This document shows, in pieces, positions 1 through 7,756 of a stretch of DNA of 64,000 nucleotides. Position numbers and translations under genes: made by a program. The notes under the pieces were generated by a model that searched no databases, had not been told where the DNA came from, and saw only the letters and a program-made list of their open reading frames with translations. How positions within the stretch are numbered: the first letter of the stretch is position 1; each line of letters starts with the position of its first letter. Source of the DNA: Clostridia bacterium (lineage in GTDB: Bacteria; Bacillota; Clostridia; Christensenellales; Aristaeellaceae); the NCBI GenBank assembly GCA_017447185.1, contig JAFSOC010000010.1:1-64000 (forward strand), given 5' to 3'.

Positions 1-26
1 AATACGCTGGGAAGATAAGTACTCAT
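1..26 (-). CDS. rplM: Ribosomal protein L13, N-terminal codons only (partial)
   Basis: Only eight codons plus two bases lie in the window (reads MSTYLPSV on the minus strand). The ATG is at 24-26 and an ideal GGAGG ribosome site lies at 35-39. L13 proteins of many Clostridia start with MSTY/MSTF. The upstream RNA has the look of the L13 autoregulatory leader, which is the main reason for the call. The product would be the large-subunit protein L13, normally followed by rpsI. With so few residues the identity rests on the leader, so another gene cannot be excluded. Confidence 0.5.
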
Positions 27-149
27 AATAACAACCTCCATTCATGGCCTTCATCGCCGGGCTTCTCACCCGTCATGCCGGGTCGCAATCTGGCCTTTAT
101 GCAGGTCGTGCACTTTGTGGTCTCCGGCCACCCCGTTCTCCCGAACGCT
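27..149 (-). promoter_or_regulatory. Probable L13 ribosomal protein leader RNA
   Basis: About 120 nt separate the predicted transcription start (near 149) from the ATG at 26. The RNA contains compact hairpins (CGTTCGGGAGAACG; GTGGCCGGAGACCAC; ACCCGGCATGACGGGT) and the string GACCTGCATAAAGGCC. These resemble the Firmicutes L13 leader, in which L13 binds its own mRNA to repress the operon. Recognition is from memory of the motif; a covariance-model search (Rfam L13_leader) would decide it. Confidence 0.5.
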
Positions 150-155
150 GATTAT

Positions 156-183
156 ATTATATTCAAAGATCAAAGAAAGTCAA
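156..183 (-). promoter_or_regulatory. Sigma-A promoter of the L13 leader
   Basis: On the minus strand: -35 TTGACT (178-183), 16-bp spacer, -10 TATAAT (156-161). It points into the structured leader and the partial rplM. Confidence 0.75.
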
Positions 184-448
184 ACTTAAGATTGGCCGAT
201 GTACTCCGTTATCCGGCGACTGTTTGCTTTTTGTCCCTCTTTGTCTGTTTTCCTGAGAATTTCTGGATAATTCATTGTATTTCTAAAGATTTTCATTTGC
301 AGTTTTTTTGTCTCCAAAATCAATGCTCTGAATTTTCTGCATAGATATATCCAGGATTTTTGAGTATTTAACTGTCAGTTGAAAGACAAATCCTTTTTAA
401 ATATCCAGAAGCATGAATCCTTGATTCTTCTCCTCGATCAGCAAAAAA

Positions 449-487
449 GATTTGCTACCAAAAAGCGCTGAACCCTTGTGTTTTCAA
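449..487 (+). repeat. 39-nt imperfect direct repeat, copy 1
   Basis: Starts GATTTGCTAC and contains AGCGCTGAACCCTTG. Copy 2 lies at 653-691 and matches over the full length with a few substitutions and one shifted indel. Copy 1 lacks the hairpin 3' arm seen after copy 2. Confidence 0.6.
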
Positions 488-652
488 TGAATTTCTGATT
501 GATCGGCACTTTCATTGACTACTCCTCCTCCATAGAATCGTAGTAGTAATCACTCTGTTGCCGAACAAAGTCAACTATAAACCTTATCCGGCTGGCACTG
601 ATCAATCTGCTAAGCCGATAAAGCCGGAACATATTCGCTTGATCAATAATAT

Positions 653-691
653 GATTTACTACTGAAAAAGCGCCGAACCCTTGTTTTTCAA
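653..691 (+). repeat. 39-nt imperfect direct repeat, copy 2
   Basis: Starts GATTTACTAC and contains AGCGCCGAACCCTTG. It is followed by CAAAGGCCAGCG and a T-run, so this copy may form a terminator hairpin (CCTTG with CAAAGG, GCGC with GCG). Confidence 0.6.
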
Positions 692-783
692 AGGCCAGCG
701 TTTTTTCATATAGCGTTGATTTTCATATTTTCGGCAAAATTTCACCAGTAGTAGTAAAACAGTAGTAGGAAGAGGTCTGGATC

Positions 784-927
784 ATGAACCTTGATACGAT
801 CAGCAAACAGATGACGTCAGCATTTCTGGAAGGAAAGAAATATACACCCGCCGGAAGGGACAGGTACACTGATTTTGCCTGCCGGAATCCTCTGGTCAGA
901 TGGAATACATATCCCATCCGTCGCTGA
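784..927 (+). CDS. Short unrecognised ORF (47 aa), possible N-terminal remnant
   Basis: It opens with ATG at 784 after a purine-rich ribosome site (GGAAGAGG) and reads MNLDTISKQM... with plausible codon use. It then runs into the 3' end of the convergent Rrf2 gene and stops at 925-927. I do not recognise the family. The sequence up to about residue 40 looks like real coding sequence, while the last residues are antisense to the Rrf2 end. I infer a gene truncated by a rearrangement, though a chance ORF is possible. Confidence 0.3.
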   Translation: MNLDTISKQMTSAFLEGKKYTPAGRDRYTDFACRNPLVRWNTYPIRR

Positions 928-1339
928 TCTGGTTCCTGCATTCCTGCACAAACTCGGCAAGCGTTTTGCTCTCAGCAAATTCGGTCATCAGCCGGTTCAG
1001 TTTTCCCCACAGGCAGGCATTGACAGCGACGCGCAGGCTGCTGTCGTTTCCCCCGGCCGGGCTCATTTCCTCCAGGATGCTGGTGTCCAGGGCATTCAGT
1101 ACTTCTGAGAGTTTGATTTTCTCCGCCGGGTGTGACAGGGTATATCCCCCGCGCATACCCTTCTGTGCACGGATCAGCCCGGCCTGTTTCAGATGGGTCA
1201 GGATCTGTTCCAGGTATTTGCCGGAAATATTCTGCCTTTCCGCGATATCCGGTGCGGAGACACTCGTTCCGCCTTCCGTATGCAGCGCAATATCGGCCAG
1301 TGCCAGTATTCCGTATTCGACCCTTGTGGATACTCTCAT
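896..1339 (-). CDS. Rrf2 family transcriptional regulator
   Basis: A 147-residue protein with the Rrf2/IscR N-terminal winged helix (MRVSTRVEYGILALADIA, then a recognition-helix region near ISGKYLEQILTHLKQAGL) and the family turn RAQKGMRGGYTL. The three clustered cysteines that hold the Fe-S cluster in IscR/NsrR are absent; only isolated Cys residues near 109 and 134 remain. It is therefore more like CymR-type sensors than cluster-binding ones. It lies 55 bp downstream of the MalY/PatB gene on the same strand with a good RBS. By analogy with CymR it may control sulfur amino-acid genes, possibly the neighbouring lyase. Confidence 0.85.
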   Translation of the reverse strand: MRVSTRVEYGILALADIALHTEGGTSVSAPDIAERQNISGKYLEQILTHLKQAGLIRAQKGMRGGYTLSHPAEKIKLSEVLNALDTSILEEMSPAGGNDSSLRVAVNACLWGKLNRLMTEFAESKTLAEFVQECRNQISDGWDMYSI

Positions 1340-1394
1340 CGCGGTCCCATCCTTTCCTGTTGCATATTCTGTCCTGCCGGTTCGGTTGTTTCCC

Positions 1395-2585
1395 TCAGCG
1401 GGCCGTAAAAGTTGTCTTCAGTCTTTCCAATGCTTCCTGCAGGATGCTTCGAGGACAGGCTGTATTGATCCGCTGGAATCCTTCCCCTGCCTTACCGAAC
1501 ATCGCCCCGCTGTCCAGCCACAGGCGCGCCTGGTGAAGGATCCGGTCATCCAGTTCCGCTGCCTGCAGTCCTATTCCCCGGAAATCCAGCCAGATCAGGT
1601 ATGTCCCTTCCGGCTTGTTCATCCGGATCCCGGGAAGCTCTTCCCGTACAAAGCGGTCTGCAAAATCGATGTTGCCCGCGACATACGCTTTCATGGCCTC
1701 ATACCATTCATCGCCGTGCTCATAGGCAGCCTGTGCCGCTGTGATCCCGAAGATTGTCGGCTCGTCGAATCCGGTTTTTTCCATTTCTGCCTCCAGTTTT
1801 TTCCGCAGTTCCGGATTCGGTATGAATATGTTGGACTGCTGAAGTCCGGCCAGGTTAAATGTCTTGCTGGGTGCAGTGGCCGTCACCGTAAACTGCCGGA
1901 ATCCGGGACCGGTTTCCTGGAACACCCGGTGTTCCCCGCTCCAGATAAAATCCCCATGGATCTCATCGCTGAAGACAATCACCCGGTGTTCCGCGCAGAT
2001 CCGGCCGATCCTGAGCAGTTCCTCTTCAGGCCACGCCCGGCCCACAGGATTGTGCGGATTGCACAGGATAAACATTTTTACAGCATGCTCTGCGATCTTC
2101 TTCTCAAAATCATCAAAATCAATGACATAGTGTCCGTCCGTGTTCTGAACCAGGTCTGAGCTGACCGCCTGCCGTCCGTTCTTCCGGATCAGGTTGCCGA
2201 AAGGATAATAAACCGGCTCCTGGATCAGCACAGCATCTCCGGGTTCCGTAAACGCCCGGACCGCCATGGCAATTGCGAAGCATACGCCCGGTGTCTTGAT
2301 GTGCCAGTCTTCCTCCGGCTCCCAGTGATGGTGCCGCTTCATCCATCCCCTCACGCTCTCGAAAAAGCCGTCTCCCGGCAGCGTATTGCTGTATCCGTAG
2401 ATGTTGTGGCGTGTCAGTTCGCGCAGTGCATCCTCCACATAGGATGATGTCCTGAAATCCATATCCGCCACCCAAAGGGAGAGAATATCCTCCGGATAAC
2501 CTTTCAGGGGAGCGAGATCATATTTCACACACCGGGTATTTTTTCTGTTAATAATACGGTCAAAATCAAGATTTCTTTCTGCCAT
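1395..2585 (-). CDS. patB: MalY/PatB family C-S lyase (cystathionine beta-lyase type aminotransferase)
   Basis: A 396-residue PLP enzyme of fold type I. The Schiff-base lysine sits in APSKTFNLAG, and NPHNPVGRAW and the SDEIHGDF motif (PLP pyridine-binding Asp) are typical of MalY/PatB. Length is normal for the family. Such enzymes cleave cystathionine or cysteine to pyruvate, ammonia and a thiol; some also repress genes. The start is the ATG after AGGAGAAAGG. It probably forms a transcription unit with the downstream Rrf2 regulator, and a pyridoxal kinase (PLP supply) lies just upstream, which fits a sulfur/PLP role. Confidence 0.88.
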   Translation of the reverse strand: MAERNLDFDRIINRKNTRCVKYDLAPLKGYPEDILSLWVADMDFRTSSYVEDALRELTRHNIYGYSNTLPGDGFFESVRGWMKRHHHWEPEEDWHIKTPGVCFAIAMAVRAFTEPGDAVLIQEPVYYPFGNLIRKNGRQAVSSDLVQNTDGHYVIDFDDFEKKIAEHAVKMFILCNPHNPVGRAWPEEELLRIGRICAEHRVIVFSDEIHGDFIWSGEHRVFQETGPGFRQFTVTATAPSKTFNLAGLQQSNIFIPNPELRKKLEAEMEKTGFDEPTIFGITAAQAAYEHGDEWYEAMKAYVAGNIDFADRFVREELPGIRMNKPEGTYLIWLDFRGIGLQAAELDDRILHQARLWLDSGAMFGKAGEGFQRINTACPRSILQEALERLKTTFTAR

Positions 2586-2656
2586 ACAAACCTTTCTCCT
2601 GTATTTCTGTATGTCATTCCAATCCGTGATGCCCGTTTTTCTTCTGCCACTCCGTC

Positions 2657-2689
2657 AAGTTATCACCAATGGCCTACTATGTCAATAGG
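2657..2689 (-). promoter_or_regulatory. Promoter of the patB-Rrf2 unit with partial dyad
   Basis: On the minus strand: -35 TTGACA (2680-2685), 17-bp spacer, -10 TAACTT (2657-2662). The -35 is embedded in CCTACTATGTCAATAGG (2673-2689), whose ends are inverted (CCTA...TAGG). This could be a binding site for the local Rrf2 protein (inference). Confidence 0.5.
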
Positions 2690-2706
2690 TGTTTTACGTT
2701 TTCCTG

Positions 2707-3549
2707 TTATTTCCTGATTTCATTCAGTGAATGAATCAAAAACGGAATTGTTTCCTCAAAGTCCACCCCATACCAGGGATTCCCCGGATTTTTCAATGTT
2801 TCCGCTATCGTCAGGGCTGTATAGTCCGCAGCTGTTTTCAGCGCCTCCGTCCTGTCAATCCCCAGCACAAAAGCACCTGCCAGTACACTGGAAAAAATAT
2901 CCCCTGTTCCGTGATAGGATACCGGAACCCTGTCATTCTGATAATGGAAGAATTCTTTCTTCCCTGTATCATAGCCCATGGCACCGGTCTTTCCTTCGTT
3001 GAGGGAAACACCTGTCAGGATCGGTGTTTTCGTTCCGAGATCTGCGAGGGTAAGCAGCAGTTCCCTGATGTACTCCTCCGGATAGATTTCGCGGTAAGGA
3101 ATCCCCGTCAGGAAAGCCGCCTCCGTAATATTCGGATCTGCAATATCTGCGACAGCGCAAAGATCAGCGTTCTTCCGGGCATAGTGTTCGTTGAATGCCG
3201 GATACAGTTTTCCGTTGTCCCCCATCGCCGGATCAACAAAGACGAGCGTATCCTCCCTCCGGAAAGACTCGATAATTCCTATAGCTGTATCGATTTCTTC
3301 TTCTGTACCCAGATATCCGGTATAAATTGCGTCAAAGGTAATTCCCTCCTGCTTCCAGTGATCCGTGATAGGCATCAGCTGGTCTGAAAGATCCCTGCAG
3401 GTAAAGCCTTTGAATAGTGTATGTGTGCTCAGGACTGCTGTCGGCAGGATCACTGTCTCTATTCCCATGGCAGAAAGGAGCGGCAGCGCAACAGTCAGTG
3501 AGCATTTCCCGAAGCAGGAAATGTCCTGAATGGTCAGTATCCTTTTCAT
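2707..3549 (-). CDS. pdxY: Pyridoxal/pyridoxamine kinase (PdxY-like)
   Basis: A 280-residue ribokinase-fold kinase. The start MKRILTIQDISCFGKCS matches the pyridoxal-kinase N-terminus, and the C-terminal PVSYHGTGDIFSSVLAG holds the GTGD anion-hole/catalytic Asp motif of the family. VDPAMGDNGKLY is also typical. It phosphorylates pyridoxal, pyridoxine or pyridoxamine to the 5'-phosphate in the cytosol. The frame is open 21 codons further upstream, but the ATG at 3547-3549 follows GGGGGAAAAAGG and begins the conserved part. Its neighbour patB is a PLP enzyme. Single gene with a hairpin just upstream. Confidence 0.88.
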   Translation of the reverse strand: MKRILTIQDISCFGKCSLTVALPLLSAMGIETVILPTAVLSTHTLFKGFTCRDLSDQLMPITDHWKQEGITFDAIYTGYLGTEEEIDTAIGIIESFRREDTLVFVDPAMGDNGKLYPAFNEHYARKNADLCAVADIADPNITEAAFLTGIPYREIYPEEYIRELLLTLADLGTKTPILTGVSLNEGKTGAMGYDTGKKEFFHYQNDRVPVSYHGTGDIFSSVLAGAFVLGIDRTEALKTAADYTALTIAETLKNPGNPWYGVDFEETIPFLIHSLNEIRK

Positions 3550-3601
3550 GGCCTTTTTCCCCCTGTTTTCATAACCTGATTTCGATAAGAATGATAAAAT
3601 A

Positions 3602-3629
3602 AATCTGGCCACATGAAAATGGCCAGATT
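3602..3629 (-). terminator. Hairpin between VOC gene and pdxY
   Basis: Perfect 10-bp inverted repeat AATCTGGCCA/TGGCCAGATT with an 8-nt loop, followed on the minus strand by ATTTATTTTATC. It is downstream of the VOC gene and probably its terminator. Its position 50 bp before pdxY would also allow an operator role. Confidence 0.5.
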
Positions 3630-3724
3630 GAATTATATTTATATTGCCAGTCTGTCGGATCTCTTCCGCCTGCCCGGATCAATGTATATCCGGGAGTGTT
3701 TTTTGAAGGGAGACAGTCCGGCTC

Positions 3725-4099
3725 TTATTTCCTGATGTGTTTCACAACATTAATGGCGAATCCCGACGGGGACACCATGAATTGGGATTTGGAAGAACTG
3801 GTTTCAACCTGCTGCCCGGAATTGCCGTTCACAAATCCGTGTTTCTCAAGGAGGGCTACGGCTTCTTCAAGATCATCCACATTCATCCGGATGATCGTCA
3901 TATCCTTGTGAAGAACCTGCGACTGGGTAATGTCCACATGGAAGCCGTTGGGGTCTTTCATCCGGACAGCCGTGTAATTAAGATCATTGTTTACGGAGTC
4001 CTTGCTGTGCGTCTTTTCAAAGCCAAGTTCCTCAAACAATTTGGTGGCAGAAGCCGCGTCGGCGGAAACGATGAGTGGATTGAAGCTGGTGATCTTCAT
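3725..4099 (-). CDS. VOC family (glyoxalase-fold) protein
   Basis: A 124-residue protein with the beta-alpha-beta-beta-beta repeats of the vicinal oxygen chelate superfamily (ITSFNPLIVSADAASATKLFEELGF; MKDPNGFHVDITQ; MTIIRMNVDDLEEAVALLEKHGF). The specific reaction cannot be told; some members bind metals or drugs and some are non-catalytic. A paralogue with the same opening lies at 38019-38396, about 34 kb away. The ATG follows AAAGGAG. It appears to be a single-gene unit. Confidence 0.8.
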   Translation of the reverse strand: MKITSFNPLIVSADAASATKLFEELGFEKTHSKDSVNNDLNYTAVRMKDPNGFHVDITQSQVLHKDMTIIRMNVDDLEEAVALLEKHGFVNGNSGQQVETSSSKSQFMVSPSGFAINVVKHIRK

Positions 4100-4211
4100 G
4101 GATCAGATCTCCTTTCAGTTTTTAATTTTATTTGCTGTTCTGTAGTATAACGGCATTTCAGAAGAAAAACAATAATCATTCCGGGCGGACAGGTTTTTAC
4201 TTGTTTTTCAC

Positions 4212-4240
4212 TTGTGTGCCGGTCCGACACGTATTATGAT
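4212..4240 (+). promoter_or_regulatory. Candidate promoter of the ATP-grasp/MATE operon
   Basis: TTGTGT (4212-4217), 17-bp spacer, TATGAT (4235-4240), 30 bp before the likely ATG at 4271. The match is moderate. Confidence 0.45.
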
Positions 4241-4270
4241 TATCCTATCTCAGCAAGGGGGAATCCAGTC

Positions 4271-5956
4271 ATGCGCAATATCATCATCGTCGAAGCCGCA
4301 TCTACCGGATACAACTATATTGAGGACGTGGTCCGGAGGGGATACAATCCGGTCGTCCTGGAAGTGCGGACAGACAGTGAGGATCTCAAAAAGTTCCGTG
4401 AGGATGCCTACGCCGCCGCCTGGCACAAGCCGGACATCATCCGGGAATGCGGCACCTACGAAGAGACCCTTGAAGCGGTCCGGAAATACGATCCTGTACT
4501 GATCGTTCCGGGCAGTGAAGACGGAGTCACGCTCAGCGTGAAACTCTCCGCCTCCCTTGGGCTTCCCGGAAATCCCGTCGATATGCTCGATGCCATGAAG
4601 ACAAAGGACGGAATGCAGGAGGCGCTGAAGCAGGCCGGAATCCGCTATATCCTCGGCAAAAGGGTGCGTACGCCTGAAGAAGGTCTTGCCTTCTGCCGGG
4701 AGAACAAACTGAAGACCGCTGTGGTAAAGCCGATTTCCGGTGCGGGAAGCCAGGGACTTTACCTGTGCGACAATCTGGATGAAGTGGAGCGCGCGATTGC
4801 CAGCCTGGTAAACACCAAAAATTTCTTCGGCAAAGTGAACGAGGAAGTGCTGGTGCAGGAAAGAATCTATGGCGATGAATATATCGTCAATACGATCAGC
4901 TCCTGCGGAAGACACCGGCTGAATTCCGTTCTGCGCTACAAAAAGCATAAAACTGAAGAGGGCGGATATATTTACGATTACATCGAGTTCATCAACCATC
5001 TGGATGCCGGCCACAACAAACTGATTGAATACGCGCTCAGTGTGGCGGACGCCATCCATTACCGGAACGGCATGATTCACGGCGAATACATGATTGACGA
5101 AAAGGGCCCGGTGCTGATCGAAGTCAACTGCCGTCCCATGGGCTGCAGCCAGCCTGCGGAATATATGGACCTGATCATGGGGCAGCACGAAACGGACAGC
5201 ACGCTGGACGCGCTGCTCTATCCGGAAGCTTTTGCGGCCAGGCAGAATCAGCCTTACAGGCTGCAGCGGTATGGGTGCATGAAGATCCTGCAGATTCCGG
5301 AGGATATGGATGCGGTGGACCACCCGATCTGGGAAGTGGCCCGGCAGCTGAGGAGTACATACAAGATCAGCGCCAATGCACCGTCCTCCCCTTTCACCTA
5401 TGCCAAAACAAGGGACCTGGAAACAGCCGGCGGCCTGGTCTATATGGTTCATAAATACGAGCATGTGCTGAGAAGCGATCTGGAACTCCTGCGGAAAACA
5501 GAGAAATATTACTTCCAGTTCCTGCTGAACGACGGAAAATCCAGGAGATGGTTCCTGGACGGAAACATGGGTAAGCCGGATTTCCCGGCCCTGATGAAGG
5601 AATACAACTGCACGGGGGCCGTGCTTGTTGCGGCGGACGAGCAGCTGGAGATTCCCGGTGCGCAGTGTGTAACGGCCGGAAACATGGAAAACGCCCATAA
5701 AGGTTTTGACTGTGTGATTATCGGATTCCAGCATACCCTGCTGGAGCTCAATGAATCCGCGTGCCTGAAGCTGATCTTCACCGCCATGGACCTGGTCCGC
5801 CAGGGAGGAAAGGTGATCATTCCGAAGAACACTTACCGCTATCTTTCCTACGAGCGTGAAGGTGCGGAAGACCTGATGCTGATCAAGGGACTTACGCTGG
5901 AAGCGCCGCAGCCGGGCAAAACAGAAGTTGTGACAGGAACAAACGAGCGGCAGTAA
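4271..5956 (+). CDS. ATP-grasp ligase with extra C-terminal domain
   Basis: A 561-residue protein from the ATG at 4271 (RBS AAGGGGG); the frame is open 19 codons upstream but without an RBS. Residues 1-100 form a pre-ATP-grasp fold (MRNIIIVEAASTGYNYI). The ATP-grasp core follows (VVKPISGAGSQG phosphate loop; VLVQERIYGDEY; HGEYMIDEKGPVLIEVNCRPMG for Mg/ATP). This resembles L-amino-acid ligases (BacD, carnosine synthase), which form peptide bonds through acyl phosphates. Beyond about residue 410 lies an unassigned segment whose end (ALMKEYNCTGAVLVAAD; VIIGFQHTLLELNE; VRQGGKVIIP) looks like part of a Rossmann or methyltransferase-type fold. A MATE exporter starts 42 bp downstream, so ligase and exporter probably make and secrete a small peptide-like product, possibly with the convergent NRPS operon. 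Confidence 0.75.
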   Translation: MRNIIIVEAASTGYNYIEDVVRRGYNPVVLEVRTDSEDLKKFREDAYAAAWHKPDIIRECGTYEETLEAVRKYDPVLIVPGSEDGVTLSVKLSASLGLPGNPVDMLDAMKTKDGMQEALKQAGIRYILGKRVRTPEEGLAFCRENKLKTAVVKPISGAGSQGLYLCDNLDEVERAIASLVNTKNFFGKVNEEVLVQERIYGDEYIVNTISSCGRHRLNSVLRYKKHKTEEGGYIYDYIEFINHLDAGHNKLIEYALSVADAIHYRNGMIHGEYMIDEKGPVLIEVNCRPMGCSQPAEYMDLIMGQHETDSTLDALLYPEAFAARQNQPYRLQRYGCMKILQIPEDMDAVDHPIWEVARQLRSTYKISANAPSSPFTYAKTRDLETAGGLVYMVHKYEHVLRSDLELLRKTEKYYFQFLLNDGKSRRWFLDGNMGKPDFPALMKEYNCTGAVLVAADEQLEIPGAQCVTAGNMENAHKGFDCVIIGFQHTLLELNESACLKLIFTAMDLVRQGGKVIIPKNTYRYLSYEREGAEDLMLIKGLTLEAPQPGKTEVVTGTNERQ

Positions 5957-5998
5957 CAGCGAACGGCAGAAAACCACCGGAACGGAGAATGGCATGGA

Positions 5999-7756
5999 AT
6001 GAGCACAGCGGTAAATGCGGACAGGGAATTCCGCCGGACCAACAAAATTCTCAGAAATAAATTTACCAGATATCTGTTTCCAATGTTTGTTACCATGGCT
6101 GCCCTTTCCCTGAATGAATTTGTGGACAGCATGCTGGTTTCACGGCTGCTGGGAAGCGAGGGAATGGCAACCGTGAACCTCGGTTTTCCCGTGATGCTGA
6201 TCATGTCCGTGCTCTACACCCTGTTTGGCGCCGGCGGAGCGACGGTATATGCCGTTTCCCTGGGGGAAAGGAACCGGGAAAAAGCGGGAAAGAGCTTTTC
6301 CTGTGCCATGTTTATGGCGGTCTGCACCGGTATCGGATTGCTTCTGATCTGCACCGCCTTCTTTGGTCCCCTTTCCGGCCTTCTCTGCGCGGATATGGAA
6401 ATGCGGCCCGATTTTGAGCACTATTTCCGTGTGCTCACCTTCTCGGCGCCGCTGCTTGTAACCGTACTGACCCTGACGCAGTTCCTTCCGGCTGCCGGCC
6501 TTCCCGGCTACACAACTGCAGTGAACGTTGTGGCGAACGCAGTCAACATCGTCATGGACTATGTGTATATCAAATTTTGCGGAATGGGCGTGGAAGGCGC
6601 GGCATGGGCGACATTGACCGGTTATGCCTGCGGAGTCCTGGTGATCGTCTGGGCACTGATACGGAAGAAGCTCAAAATGTGCGTCTCCGGGAAGATCCGG
6701 GCTTCCTTCAGCACCCTCCCGGAAATCATCCGGCAGGGCGGAGCGGATGTCATGTCCCAGGGCGGTTTCGCGATCCAGATCGCGGTTTGCAACGGAATCG
6801 CCGCTTCCCGTGCCGGAGCCTTCGGTGTCCAGGCTTACGCGCTTTGCATACAGGCCCTGTCCGTTATCTCGGTTTTCCATGGGGCGCTGATCGGCGCATA
6901 TACTCCCATGATAGCGCTGCTTCACGGACAGCGCGATTACCGTGGTGAAGGGAACATGCTGAAACTGGTATTGAAGCTGGGAACCATCGTCGGACTGGTC
7001 GTCTGCGGCGCCTTTTTGATTTTTGCCCGGCCGGCCGCCGCGCTGTATAACATTACGGGGCCGGCAGAGTCGTCCCTGGCGGTGCACGCGCTCAGAATCT
7101 TCTCGATCTGCCTGTTCCTTCGCGGAACCATTATTCTCTACTTCCGGTATCTGAAGGTGATCGGCAGGACAGGCTATGCAATTTTCACAGGCGCACTGGA
7201 CGGTTTCCTGGGCGTAATCCCTGTTGTGCTGATCCTGACACAGTTCATTGGCGTGAACGGGATCTGGTATGGCTATGCGCTGAACGCAGCCCTGGCCCTG
7301 GTTTTCGTGGCTGTCTGTAACCTTATCATCGCCCGCCGCTCCAGGGGAAAACTCCACAGCGTCCTGCTGCTGGAAAAGGAAACAGAGCATGAGATCCTGC
7401 TGGATGCGACCATCACGAAAGACCAGGCGGATATCGCGGGCATCAGTGAGAAGCTGCAGAAGATCTGTGAGGCGAACGGCATAGACCATAAAGACGCCGC
7501 ACGGATCGGCCTAGCGGTCGAAGAGATGGCGGTATTCGCTGCAAACACGAAAACGCAAAGCTCCTTTATGGACATCCTGGTCTGGCGGAGCGAAGGAAAT
7601 ATTGAGATTGATTTCAGAAGCCTCGGAGAGAAAATTGATACAATGGAAAAGATCAGCGAGGCGAAAGAACCGAACCTCGCGCTGCTCCGTGGCATATCGA
7701 AAAGCGTTACAACCGAATATGCCATGGGGATGAATCTTTCCCACATCACTATATGA
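5999..7756 (+). CDS. MATE family exporter fused to an RsbW/SpoIIAB-like ATPase fold
   Basis: 585 residues. The first ~455 form a MATE/MOP-flippase transporter with about 12 hydrophobic helices (start region MFVTMAALSLNEFVDSMLVS is typical) that would export a solute in exchange for cations. The final ~130 residues are soluble and align by pattern with the HATPase domain of anti-sigma kinases (GLAVEEMAVFAANT; then IEIDFRSLGEKID). The N-box asparagine and G1-box aspartate seen in the homologue at 32355-34100 are not conserved, so ATP binding is doubtful. It is co-directional with the ATP-grasp gene and its 3' end overlaps the convergent NRPS gene by 8 bp. Confidence 0.82.
   Translation: MSTAVNADREFRRTNKILRNKFTRYLFPMFVTMAALSLNEFVDSMLVSRLLGSEGMATVNLGFPVMLIMSVLYTLFGAGGATVYAVSLGERNREKAGKSFSCAMFMAVCTGIGLLLICTAFFGPLSGLLCADMEMRPDFEHYFRVLTFSAPLLVTVLTLTQFLPAAGLPGYTTAVNVVANAVNIVMDYVYIKFCGMGVEGAAWATLTGYACGVLVIVWALIRKKLKMCVSGKIRASFSTLPEIIRQGGADVMSQGGFAIQIAVCNGIAASRAGAFGVQAYALCIQALSVISVFHGALIGAYTPMIALLHGQRDYRGEGNMLKLVLKLGTIVGLVVCGAFLIFARPAAALYNITGPAESSLAVHALRIFSICLFLRGTIILYFRYLKVIGRTGYAIFTGALDGFLGVIPVVLILTQFIGVNGIWYGYALNAALALVFVAVCNLIIARRSRGKLHSVLLLEKETEHEILLDATITKDQADIAGISEKLQKICEANGIDHKDAARIGLAVEEMAVFAANTKTQSSFMDILVWRSEGNIEIDFRSLGEKIDTMEKISEAKEPNLALLRGISKSVTTEYAMGMNLSHITI

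Larger units (their letters stand above)
184..783. other. Gene-poor AT-rich stretch
   Basis: No convincing coding region in any frame. It is more AT-rich than the rest of the window and holds the two 39-nt repeats listed separately plus several TAGTAGTA strings. The second repeat sits at the 5' side of a hairpin-like segment followed by a T-run (about 666-708), which looks like a plus-strand terminator. The stretch may be the residue of a lost mobile or accessory gene. Confidence 0.5.

Noticed and set aside
75-344. 89-codon plus-strand frame
   Set aside because: Lies opposite the L13 leader and promoter; composition is not protein-like.
900-2159. Long plus-strand frame opposite Rrf2/patB
   Set aside because: Antisense shadow of two clear genes; Cys/Arg/Ser-rich, no family, no RBS.
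3673-3706. Plus-strand hairpin CCCGGAT/ATCCGGG with T6 run
   Set aside because: Looks like a terminator, but no plus-strand gene lies upstream; kept out of the feature list.
4250-5995. 581-codon minus-strand frame over the ATP-grasp gene
   Set aside because: Shadow produced by GC-rich codon use; composition (His/Phe/Arg-rich) is not protein-like and the plus strand has clear domains.
6140-7489. 449-codon minus-strand frame over the first MATE gene
   Set aside because: Hydrophilic shadow of a membrane protein gene; no motif.
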